Assembly: GCF_018617485.1 (NCBI RefSeq)
Contig: NZ_JACSKH010000001.1
Span: 1,364,001 to 1,428,000 of the forward strand
Length of the DNA: 64,000 nt
DNA from: Exiguobacterium sp. s124
Lineage (GTDB): Bacteria > Bacillota > Bacilli > Exiguobacteriales > Exiguobacteriaceae
Direction: 5' to 3'
Within the stretch, counting starts at the first letter, position 1, and every line of letters begins with the position of its first letter. The notes under the pieces are model-generated. The model saw only the letters and a list, made by a program, of their open reading frames with translations. It ran no database searches and was not told the DNA's origin. Positions 26,138 through 33,359 of the stretch are shown here, one piece after another. A program made the position numbers and the translations under genes.

Positions 26138-26956
26138 TCAGACAATCACATTTCTTAGCGTACCCAGTCCTTCAATCGTCACTTCGACGGTGTCTCCCGT
26201 TTGAAGATACGTCGGTGGCGTCATCCCGTGACCGACTCCAGCCGGCGTACCTGTCGCGATAATATCACCTGCTTCGAGCGTCATGCCTTTCGATAACGTA
26301 CGAATAAGCTCATCAATCGGGCGAATCATATCAGCCGTCGTCCCATCTTGGCGCGTCTCACCGTTCACATCCGTTCTGATTCGGAGTGGAAACTGTAGCT
26401 CGTCCGGTGTCACGATGAATGGTCCCATCGGACAGAACGTATCGAGCGACTTCCCGCGGAAAAATTGAACATGTTCTTTTTGCACGTCTCGTGCCGTCAC
26501 GTCATTTAGAATCGTGTATCCAAAAATGTGTTCCTCGACCGATTCGATGTCTCGTCCCGACTTACCGATGATGACGGCGAGTTCGCCTTCGTAGTCTAAT
26601 TTGTCCGTCAAATCCGGATGCCGCTCAATGACCGCTTCCGGACCGACCACCGAAGTCGGCGCTTTCGTGAAAATGACAAGTTTCCCAGCTCCTGCTGTAT
26701 CCATCTCTTTCACGTGTTCTTCGTAGTTCTTCCCGATACAAATCACGTTTTTCAAAGGACGATACGGGGCGAGCAATTTCACATCCGTCAATCGGTATGA
26801 CGGCGCCACGTCCAAATCAATATCTGGTTCGAACTCACGGGCGATCACTTCTAATAAATTTGTCGTATGTACTTGATTGCTAACATCGAAGACAAAATCG
26901 CCCTCGACAATCCCCACTCGTTGTTCTTCCTGCATGTAAAAACTACACCATTTCAT
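26138..26956 (-). CDS. Fumarylacetoacetate hydrolase (FAH) family protein
   Basis: A 272-residue FAH-fold enzyme. Motifs are VICIGKNYEEHVKE near residue 70, the metal-binding acids in LDYEGELAVIIGK near 128, and DIIATGTPAGVGHG late. Members include oxaloacetate decarboxylases/acylpyruvases, 2-hydroxyhepta-2,4-diene-1,7-dioate isomerases and ureidoglycolate lyases, which cannot be told apart by eye. ATG at 26956 follows AAAAGGGGGA. It lies alone between htrA and nrdG; no aromatic catabolic genes accompany it, so an acylpyruvase housekeeping role is the simpler guess. Confidence 0.85.
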   Translation of the reverse strand: MKWCSFYMQEEQRVGIVEGDFVFDVSNQVHTTNLLEVIAREFEPDIDLDVAPSYRLTDVKLLAPYRPLKNVICIGKNYEEHVKEMDTAGAGKLVIFTKAPTSVVGPEAVIERHPDLTDKLDYEGELAVIIGKSGRDIESVEEHIFGYTILNDVTARDVQKEHVQFFRGKSLDTFCPMGPFIVTPDELQFPLRIRTDVNGETRQDGTTADMIRPIDELIRTLSKGMTLEAGDIIATGTPAGVGHGMTPPTYLQTGDTVEVTIEGLGTLRNVIV

Positions 26957-26983
26957 CAAAAATCCCCCTTTTCATCATTATAC

Positions 26984-27011
26984 AAAAAATCGAGACATGT
27001 CTGCCTCGATT
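26984..27011 (-). terminator. nrdDG terminator
   Basis: AATCGAG/CTCGATT around a ten-base loop is followed by at least four T on the minus strand. The stem reaches the nrdG stop codon. Confidence 0.78.
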
Positions 27012-27468
27012 ACACTTTGTTTAAAAAGATGATTCGTTGATTGCTCGATCCCCGAAAGCGGAGTCCCGTGTCTCGTAGTGACTGCTCGTAACGTCCGTCA
27101 ACGAGGACGTCAGCGTGGTCTAACACAGTTTGAACCGATTCGTCGTGCATCGCTTCCAACTGTTCAATCGTATAACCGGTATACACCCACACGTTTTTAC
27201 CGAGCGATTTACATGCTGTGACGAGTTCCGCTACCGCTGACGATTGCAGGAACGGTTCGCCTCCGGAGACGGTCACCCCGTCCCAACCACTCATTTTTAT
27301 GCGATGGACAAGTTCATCCACTTCGATTTCATCGCCACCGGCCGGATTCCACGAGGAAGGATTGTGACACCCTTTACAGTGGTGGGGACAGCCGGCAGTA
27401 AAGATGACCGTCCGTATTCCTGGTCCATCGACGACCGATTCTTCAACGACGGATAGAATGCGCATCAT
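27010..27468 (-). CDS. nrdG: Anaerobic ribonucleotide reductase activating enzyme NrdG
   Basis: A 152-residue radical-SAM activase that generates the glycyl radical on NrdD. The [4Fe-4S] cysteines are C27, C31 and C34 in CPHHCKGC, and the SAM-binding GGEP motif is in VTVSGGEPFLQ near residue 68. It overlaps nrdD by 26 bases, so translation is coupled. Two adjacent ATGs (27468 and 27465) follow GAGGGTGAAAC, and either may be used. The size is standard. Confidence 0.94.
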   Translation of the reverse strand: MMRILSVVEESVVDGPGIRTVIFTAGCPHHCKGCHNPSSWNPAGGDEIEVDELVHRIKMSGWDGVTVSGGEPFLQSSAVAELVTACKSLGKNVWVYTGYTIEQLEAMHDESVQTVLDHADVLVDGRYEQSLRDTGLRFRGSSNQRIIFLNKV

Positions 27469-29293
27469 GTTTCACCCTCGCCCGTTCTTCTTCTCGTTTC
27501 GCCGTATTCCAACGGTCCATCGTCCCGACTAAATAGCCGGTGATGCGGCGGATTCGTTCGATGTTTGTATCCTCACCACAAGTCGGGCAGGCAACGTCAA
27601 TCAGTCCTTCTAACCCACAATTTCCACAACGGTCGACCGGATGATTGATCGAACCATATCCGATATCATGCTGACGCATCAAGCGTACAATCGATTCTAC
27701 TGCTTCTGCATTGTGGGCAAGGGAACCATCGACTTCGACGTAGGAGATGTGTCCCGCGTCGCATAACGCGTGATACGGTGCCTCAATTCGGATTTTTTCT
27801 CGGATGGAGACGGATTGATAAACCGGCACGTGGAATGAATTCGTGTAAAATGCCCGATTGGTAACCTCGTCGATCATCCCGAACTCTTCCTGGTCTCGGA
27901 TCACAAACTTACCTGATAGTCCCTCTGCAGGTGTTGCGAGCAACGAAAAGTTCAAGTCGTACGCTTCGGCTGCTTCGCGCATGCGATTGGACAAATGGGT
28001 GACGATGTCGAGACCGAGTCGCTCCGCTTCACGGGACTCAGCATGTGTACTACCCGTCAACACTTTCAGCGTTTCAGCGAGACCGATGAAACCGAGTGAA
28101 AGCGTTCCTTGATTCAATACGTCTCGGACTTCATCCTGTATATGTAACTGCTCACTGCCACGCCAGACCCCTTGTGTGTAAAGAAAACGAAATTCTTCAG
28201 CGCGACGAGTACATTGATACTCGAATCGCTCAACCAACTGTTCAATCCCGATGTCGATATATCGGTTGAGAATTCGATAGAAGTCTGAGAGTGACTCCGA
28301 GACGAGTGCCATCTTCACCAAGTTAAGTGTCGAGAAAGACAGGTTGCCACGTCCGATTGACGTCTCCTCCCCGTGCCGGTTTCCCATGACTCGCGTACGA
28401 CAACCCATGTATGCCACTTCTGATTCGTGTGTCCCATCGTAGTATGACGCATTGAACGGGGCATCGATAAAAGAGAAGTTCGGGAAGAGACGTTTGCCTG
28501 TGACGCGGCACGCCTCACGGAAGAGATCGACATTCGGGTCACCATCGTTGAAGTTGATACCTTCCTTCACTTTAAAGATTTGAATGGGAAAAATCGGTGT
28601 CTCTCCGTTCCCTAACCCACGTTCTGTGGCACGGAGTAACTCCCGAATGAGGATACGTCCCCACTTTGATGTGTCCGTCCCATAATTGATTGAAACGAAA
28701 GGTACTTGCCCGCCACCTCGTGAGTGCATCGAGTTCGCATTGTGAATGAACGCCTCACACGCCTGATACGTCGCCGAGATCGTCTCTTCTTCTGCGAGTG
28801 TCTCCAATTGCGCCTCGTCCCAGTCAACAGGTAACGATTGGAGTCGGCTCAGTTGACGCTCATATGTCTTCTCGACATACGGTGCTAAGTCGACGTCAAA
28901 CATCGGAAAAGCCTGCCCCCCATGTTGCATATTTTGATTCGCTTGTAGGATGATGGATGCGAGCGCCATTGCGGAGCGAATGTCTTTCGGGGACCGAATC
29001 GTCCCATGCCCTGTATGGAAACCGTCTTTCAACAATTGACCGAGTGGAATTTGACAACATGTCGTCGATCCTGTGATGTAATAGTCCGCGTCGTGCACGT
29101 ATAAAAAGTTATCAGTGACGGCTTGCTTTGACCGTTCCGACATTAAATATGTCTGCGACAATTCTTTCGATACTTCTGAAGAGAGTCGTGCTAATTTCCC
29201 GAGCGGGGACTTCCCGTCCACGTTCGCATTCTCTTGTACTAAGTCTTGGTCTGGTAAGACACAGACGTCCTCATACAACCGTAATAATTTCAA
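27443..29293 (-). CDS. nrdD: Anaerobic ribonucleoside-triphosphate reductase NrdD
   Basis: A 616-residue class III reductase that makes dNTPs without oxygen, using formate as reductant in characterised enzymes. The C-terminal zinc cysteines are in CGNCGLEGLIDVACPTC and the glycyl-radical loop is RITGYLVG with Gly586 the likely radical site. The N-terminal ATP-cone found in longer NrdD proteins is absent, since the sequence opens directly into the core (about 700 residues is usual with a cone). The start is TTG at 29293 after GAGGTGAGGGG. A pair of NrdR-like boxes lies upstream, and a formate/nitrite transporter gene is the next upstream gene. Confidence 0.93.
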   Translation of the reverse strand: MKLLRLYEDVCVLPDQDLVQENANVDGKSPLGKLARLSSEVSKELSQTYLMSERSKQAVTDNFLYVHDADYYITGSTTCCQIPLGQLLKDGFHTGHGTIRSPKDIRSAMALASIILQANQNMQHGGQAFPMFDVDLAPYVEKTYERQLSRLQSLPVDWDEAQLETLAEEETISATYQACEAFIHNANSMHSRGGGQVPFVSINYGTDTSKWGRILIRELLRATERGLGNGETPIFPIQIFKVKEGINFNDGDPNVDLFREACRVTGKRLFPNFSFIDAPFNASYYDGTHESEVAYMGCRTRVMGNRHGEETSIGRGNLSFSTLNLVKMALVSESLSDFYRILNRYIDIGIEQLVERFEYQCTRRAEEFRFLYTQGVWRGSEQLHIQDEVRDVLNQGTLSLGFIGLAETLKVLTGSTHAESREAERLGLDIVTHLSNRMREAAEAYDLNFSLLATPAEGLSGKFVIRDQEEFGMIDEVTNRAFYTNSFHVPVYQSVSIREKIRIEAPYHALCDAGHISYVEVDGSLAHNAEAVESIVRLMRQHDIGYGSINHPVDRCGNCGLEGLIDVACPTCGEDTNIERIRRITGYLVGTMDRWNTAKREEERARVKHDAHSIRR

Positions 29294-29304
29294 TACCCCT
29301 CACC

Positions 29305-29361
29305 TCACTATATATGGATTAAAAATAGTTTAAATCGTTTTTAAAATCCTATATATAGATT
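29305..29361 (-). promoter_or_regulatory. Pair of NrdR-like boxes upstream of nrdDG
   Basis: TCACTATATATGGATT (29305-29320) and ATCCTATATATAGATT (29346-29361) share the core CTATATATRG and are 41 bases apart, about four helical turns. NrdR boxes normally come in such phased pairs, though three turns is the common spacing. Confidence 0.6.
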
Positions 29362-29426
29362 ATGACACGTTTTTTTTTGGAAGGTCACGAGTCGATATTG
29401 TGACAGTTTACATATGCGCAAACGAC

Positions 29427-29461
29427 AAAAAAGAGCCTCGTCTTCGATGGGACAAGGCTCT
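29427..29461 (-). terminator. Terminator of the formate/nitrite transporter gene
   Basis: An 11-pair stem (29432-29442 with 29451-29461, one G-U on the minus strand) and an eight-base loop are followed by six T on the minus strand. Confidence 0.85.
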
Positions 29462-29484
29462 ACGTTATATGTGACAAACATCAT

Positions 29485-30324
29485 TTATTTAGCAGCTTTC
29501 ACGACTTTTAATTCGACTTCTTCCTCTAATTCTTGTGCCTCACGGAGACCTTTCGAGTTGAGCCATGTGTAGATGGCTCCCATAAAGAGCGCACCGCCGA
29601 TAATGTTACCGAACGTCGCAGGAATCAAGTTGTGGATCGCACCTGCCATGCTGATCGTCTCAGGGTGTGGGACGACAAGCGTCAAGGCGAACAAGACGAA
29701 GTTGGCGATGACGTGGTCAAATCCTGAAGCGAAGAAGACCGCGACAAGGAAAATCATCGAGAAGATTTGAGCGAATTCATTTTTCATTTGTTTCGGTAAG
29801 AAAATAGCGAGACAGACCATCCAGTTACAGAAGATGGCACGGAAGAAAATTTCAACCGTCGTGTGATGCATTTTTCCCTCAACGACTGAGAACAACCAGT
29901 TGTTCATGCCTAGTTCTTGGATGACGCCAGTCGGTGCGAGTAGTAAAGCGAATAGGATTCCCCCGAGTGCGTTCCCGACAAAACAGAGCAACCAGACGAG
30001 CATCGTATCGCTGAGCGTCGTATAACCGCGAAGCGTCGACGTCGTGAAATACATCGTATTCCCCGTGAACAACTCCGCTCCCCCATAAATGATCATGACG
30101 AGCGCAATCCCGAACGAGAAGCCCCCGATGAGTGTCGTAAACGGTGATTCCGCTAAATACATGCCGTTGACGACTTTCAACGTGAAAATCGAAGCAAAGC
30201 CGATAAAGATCCCGGCTAACATTGCCCGTAAAAAGTATTCCATTGGACGATAATGAATCATTTGCGAGGAAGCCTGCGCTTTTTTCCGTAATGATTCGAG
30301 TGCATGGATTTCCATTGATGCCAT
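29485..30324 (-). CDS. Formate/nitrite transporter (FNT) family protein
   Basis: A 279-residue channel with six hydrophobic segments and FNT signatures: GGAELFTGNTMYFT, the LLCFVGNALGG helix and NLIPATFGNIIGGALFMG. Such pentameric channels move formate, nitrite or hydrosulfide. ATG at 30324 follows AGAAGGG; the frame is open further upstream but without a site. Being next to nrdDG, formate supply for NrdD is a plausible role, although no pyruvate formate-lyase gene is present here. A Rex-like operator and a cre-like site lie in its upstream region. Confidence 0.88.
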   Translation of the reverse strand: MASMEIHALESLRKKAQASSQMIHYRPMEYFLRAMLAGIFIGFASIFTLKVVNGMYLAESPFTTLIGGFSFGIALVMIIYGGAELFTGNTMYFTTSTLRGYTTLSDTMLVWLLCFVGNALGGILFALLLAPTGVIQELGMNNWLFSVVEGKMHHTTVEIFFRAIFCNWMVCLAIFLPKQMKNEFAQIFSMIFLVAVFFASGFDHVIANFVLFALTLVVPHPETISMAGAIHNLIPATFGNIIGGALFMGAIYTWLNSKGLREAQELEEEVELKVVKAAK

Positions 30325-30375
30325 GTCACAAACCCTTCTTTCTGAATAATTAAATAGGAAAGTATCAGTTCTAAT

Positions 30376-30393
30376 ATGTGAAATCATTAACAA
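30376..30393 (-). promoter_or_regulatory. Rex-like operator upstream of the FNT gene
   Basis: Read on the minus strand, TTGTTAATGATTTCACAT matches the Rex consensus TTGTGAAnnnnTTCACAA at 12 of 14 fixed positions. It lies about 52 bases before the chosen start. Rex senses the NADH/NAD ratio and represses anaerobic genes in Bacilli. Confidence 0.45.
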
Positions 30394-30454
30394 TATAAAC
30401 TGTACAGTCTCTGTTGGCAATCACCTCTAGAAGGAATTGACAGAGTGTTCACAT

Positions 30455-30486
30455 CGTAATCGTTTACATATGGCAGATTTGTGACA
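30455..30486 (-). promoter_or_regulatory. cre-like site and repeated GTTTACATATG/TTGTGACA motif
   Basis: CGTAATCGTTTACA (30455-30468) is a cre-like match on the minus strand (12 of 14). Overlapping it, GTTTACATATG (30462-30472) and TTGTGACA (30479-30486) both recur near nrdD at 29406-29416 and 29398-29405, suggesting a shared anaerobic regulator. Confidence 0.4.
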
Positions 30487-30489
30487 AAC

Positions 30490-30516
30490 AAAAATTCTCT
30501 CGATTTTCGAGAGAAT
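30490..30516 (-). terminator. Terminator after the decayed SUKH-like gene
   Basis: ATTCTCTCG/CGAGAGAAT, a perfect 9-bp stem with a five-base loop, is followed by five T on the minus strand. It is the natural end of the pseudogene transcript. Confidence 0.75.
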
Positions 30517-30557
30517 AACAAGACAAATCTTTAGAAACCAATAGTTTGAATAAGTGA

Positions 30558-30869
30558 TTAATCTTTCTTCATGAGTTCATCAAATGTTACATTCAATCTT
30601 TCCTCTACATGAAATATTTCATGATTTACAATCAAAAGTTATCCACTCCTGAAGTCCACCCCTACAAAATCTCCTAGCATATCTTCATAGCCAACAACTG
30701 CAAAGCTCTGGTTTTTAAAATCTTCTAAATCTCCAAACTGACTTTCTAACTCATCGATTGATAGAATATAAAGGTATCTATTCAATTCTTCGATCTGATC
30801 CAGCAAAATTCCCTTTTCTTTAACAGGTGAAAGCGATTGTATAGATTTAAAAGGAAATACAGGTGCGTT
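30558..30869 (-). pseudogene. SUKH-like immunity gene remnant (N-terminus lost, in-frame stop)
   Basis: A single frame of 103 sense and stop codons reads as the C-terminal two-thirds of an SMI1/KNR4-like protein. It begins after a stop at 30870-30872 with no start codon or ribosome site, and is broken by TAA at 30639-30641. The part before the stop ends SFAVVGYEDMLGDFVGVDF and the part after reads LLIVNHEIFHVEERLNVTF, matching the usual SUKH ending in which a 'GD' strand is followed by a 'V-x-H-E' strand. A single-base change of an AAA lysine codon would explain the stop. A terminator follows. Codon use is more AT-rich than that of neighbouring housekeeping genes. Confidence 0.65.
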
Positions 30870-30940
30870 CTATGATTTAATACTCATCAACTAAATTATC
30901 ATCATGACGATAGAGAAATGATTATAAAGAGGTGATTACG

Positions 30941-31552
30941 GTGTCAGATACTGGCGGTTTTATTAATATAGGGATTGTGTTTTCGAAAGAACAATCATTT
31001 AACCAAAGCTTATATGCTGTGATTGATTCGTTTGTTAGTCAGGGCAGTAACCTTATCAAATTGAAATTTAGTGAAAATGAAGAGGGAACTCATTGGATTG
31101 AAAAACAAATAATCAACAATAAAGTTACTGTTGATCTGAGTGAAAATTATTATCCATTTATCACGCTCTCAGGCAATGCTCTTGGAATGAACAGTAATGA
31201 AATCAAGCTCTCGCCTGTTACTGAAAAGGATTTCCATGGATTTCTCATCGATATAAAATGGGATGACATGTTCCCTCTACCTCACAACAGCGATACAGTG
31301 GTCAGTCGGACGAATAAGTTGATTCGTTTTTTGATTGATAGCTATAAGCTGACCGCCTATAGCTATGCAATCGTAGGAAGTGAGTTGGATATTGAACTTT
31401 CTCCTGAAGACTTCATGGATAAAATAAGTAGTGAAAACTACTTCCCACTAGCTTTGGTGGGTGACAGCTCAAAGGTACAAATTCATAGAGGTTCACATCA
31501 TATTGATGGAATCACTCCCCAACGAAAAAGTATTGAAACAATCAACATATAA
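30941..31552 (+). CDS. Orphan accessory protein, possibly immunity-type
   Basis: A 203-residue protein in an AT-rich patch between two pseudogenes. The start is taken as GTG 30941 (MSDTGGFINIGIVF) behind AAGAGGTG; a GTG nine bases upstream sits in the ribosome site. It has no signal peptide or membrane helix and alternates short strands with acidic helices, a general look of small immunity proteins, but I recognise no family with confidence. Its intact frame, flanked by remnants, suggests it is either recently acquired or under selection. No toxin gene is nearby, and no terminator was seen after it. Confidence 0.6.
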   Translation: MSDTGGFINIGIVFSKEQSFNQSLYAVIDSFVSQGSNLIKLKFSENEEGTHWIEKQIINNKVTVDLSENYYPFITLSGNALGMNSNEIKLSPVTEKDFHGFLIDIKWDDMFPLPHNSDTVVSRTNKLIRFLIDSYKLTAYSYAIVGSELDIELSPEDFMDKISSENYFPLALVGDSSKVQIHRGSHHIDGITPQRKSIETINI

Positions 31553-31622
31553 CGCTTTTTTGTATAACTGAATCGCCCCCGTTCCCAATTCCCAAAGAAG
31601 TAGTTCTACCGTCAGGGTACAT

Positions 31623-32055
31623 TCAAGTATAGAGATTTAATAACCGTTCAAGTTCACTTTGTTCGAATGGCTCTAGTCCATTGATTTTTTTGGGGGATGA
31701 TAATCGCATCTGCCTCTTGAAAATACAAATATAAATGTTTTTCATCTTGTGATGCTTTATCTATCGATCCCCAAGGAATTTGAAGCATGCCCTTCGACTT
31801 CGGGTTATCCGAAGTTCATTCAATCCCAGAATCATCAAGTTTCACTGTTATAGTCCTTGGCCATCCACCTATTTTCTTCAACTGTACCACGCTTTTCCTT
31901 AAAGTAATGGGAGGATACATTTTACGTACTAATGGATATAGCAAGAGCATGACCAGGACACCACCTGCTATCGCCACTAACACAAATGACATATACGAGA
32001 TATTACGAGGAAAGAAATACACCACTGCAGTAAATCCATATGCAAAAGCCAGCAA
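31623..32055 (-). pseudogene. YcxB-like membrane protein remnant (in-frame stop plus frameshift)
   Basis: Three pieces join into the C-terminal two-thirds of a YcxB-like protein. Two adjacent membrane helices and a KMYPPITLRKSVVQLKK segment occupy 32055-31816. A TGA at 31816-31818 interrupts, after which the same frame continues with LQIPWGSIDKASQDEKHLYL to about 31690. At a CCCCCAAAAAA run the frame must shift by one base to reach PKKINGLEPFEQSELERLL and a TGA at 31623. The 'IPW..I' and 'YLYF...IIIPKK' strands are the hallmark of the family's C-terminal domain. The first 50 or so residues are missing. Confidence 0.65.
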
Positions 32056-32480
32056 CTCTTGTTATCTGGCCGTCAGGGAACTGCGGTGAAATGAGCCCGG
32101 ATCACCATTCCTTCTCTCATGTACCGTCATCAGAGACTCCCCAATCCTCGAAGTTATGCTTGATAAGCAAATGGACATGCATCACTTCGTAAAATGCGGA
32201 CAACGACGGAATTATTGGCGAATGGTTTCAACCATAAATTAAAACAAAGAATGTCATTTACGTTCATTTACGCTTTCGACTTACTTTATCAAGTCGAATT
32301 TTCTCGATCAACGCGTGAATGATCTGTTCATTTCTCCGCACAAAATCTTTGTTGAAAGAAATCTACTCTCCTTCTCACATGAAGTAATTGAGTAGGTTCG
32401 GTGCATGAGGAGCCCATGAGGAGCCGCTGAAGCTTTTTTCGTTCACGATCAGGTGTTTCACTTAACTATATAATTCATCG
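32056..32480. other. Gene-free decayed stretch with a small tandem repeat
   Basis: No supported gene. A short minus-strand frame around 32270-32360 (containing NEQIIHALIEKIRLDKVSRK) looks like a C-terminal scrap of something lost. CATGAGGAGCC occurs twice in perfect tandem at 32404-32414 and 32415-32425. No insertion-sequence ends were recognised. Confidence 0.5.
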
Positions 32481-32525
32481 AAAAAACAGAGGAGCAACGC
32501 CCAATCTCGGGACGTTGTTCCTCTG
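32481..32525 (-). terminator. ctc terminator
   Basis: A 13-position stem (32487-32499 with 32513-32525, one mismatch) and a 13-base loop are followed by six T on the minus strand, just after the ctc stop. Confidence 0.82.
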
Positions 32526-32540
32526 TTTCGATCGAATTGT

Positions 32541-33194
32541 TTATTCTTTATCCTCAGTCGATTCTTCTGTTTCTTCAGAAGATCCTTCAGAAGCTTCTTC
32601 TTCAGTAGAACCTTCCTCTGATTCAGTCGTTTCTTCCTCTTCTTCAGCAACCGGCTCATTCACAGATGCGATGTGCATGTCTGATTCCGAGACAATCGTG
32701 TACGATTTATCTTCTGGAAGATCTGCTACCGTCACCGAGTCACCGATTTCGAGGTCTGACACGTCAAGTTCGATGCGTTCAGGGATGTTGGCAGGTGTCG
32801 CAGCGACCGTCACTTTATAGAGCGACTGAGCGAGATATCCGCCTTCTTTGACGCCTTTCGCGTCGCCAACAAGGACGATATCCGTTTCGACTTCTGTCTC
32901 TTCATCCATCTTCACAGCCATGAATTCGACGTGTTGATAGAAGTTTGTGAACGGGTCTGTTTCCGAACCGTGCACGAGCGTATTGATTTTGTTTCCATCG
33001 AAATGGAGTTCAATCAAGGCATTGTCACCGTGGTCTCGAAGAATTTTACGAAGGTCCATCTCGTCAAATACGATTGGAGTGCTGTCTACTTTGTATCCGT
33101 AGACGACGCCTAACGCTTTGCCTTCCTTACGCAACTTCGTGCGCAGTGACCGTGGGCGTAATTCTCGTTTTGATACTTGAAGTTTGTTCGTCAT
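32541..33194 (-). CDS. ctc: 50S ribosomal protein L25, general stress protein Ctc
   Basis: A 217-residue two-domain L25/TL5 protein that binds 5S rRNA. The N-terminal L25 domain covers about residues 1-92 and the Ctc beta-domain about 95-180; a Glu/Ser/Thr-rich acidic tail of about 35 residues follows, longer than in many Bacilli. A GTTTAT-N14-GGGAAA sequence upstream fits a sigma-B promoter, in line with the stress induction of B. subtilis ctc. The 5' leader of about 100 bases contains an imperfect hairpin (33236-33270). TAGGAGGAAAAG precedes the ATG. Confidence 0.94.
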   Translation of the reverse strand: MTNKLQVSKRELRPRSLRTKLRKEGKALGVVYGYKVDSTPIVFDEMDLRKILRDHGDNALIELHFDGNKINTLVHGSETDPFTNFYQHVEFMAVKMDEETEVETDIVLVGDAKGVKEGGYLAQSLYKVTVAATPANIPERIELDVSDLEIGDSVTVADLPEDKSYTIVSESDMHIASVNEPVAEEEEETTESEEGSTEEEASEGSSEETEESTEDKE

Positions 33195-33300
33195 TTTCTT
33201 TTCCTCCTACATGGATATACATTTCATGTCGACATCTTGAGGGTGAGGCAGTGAAAAAGCCACCTCTCAACCTCGATGCGTTGAGTGACATGTGTATAGT

Positions 33301-33326
33301 TTTCCCATGAGGGCTATTGAATAAAC
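33301..33326 (-). promoter_or_regulatory. Candidate sigma-B promoter of ctc
   Basis: On the minus strand GTTTAT (33326-33321) and GGGAAA (33306-33301) are exactly 14 bases apart, against the consensus GTTTAA-N12-15-GGGTAT. The gene's known sigma-B control in Bacillus supports the call. Confidence 0.6.
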
Positions 33327-33359
33327 GTTACATCGTGTTAAAACAAGGTAACAAGACGA

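Noticed and set aside
32270-32425. Search for an insertion sequence in the decayed patch
   Set aside because: No transposase motif, terminal inverted repeats or target duplication were found; the only repeat is an 11-bp tandem copy.
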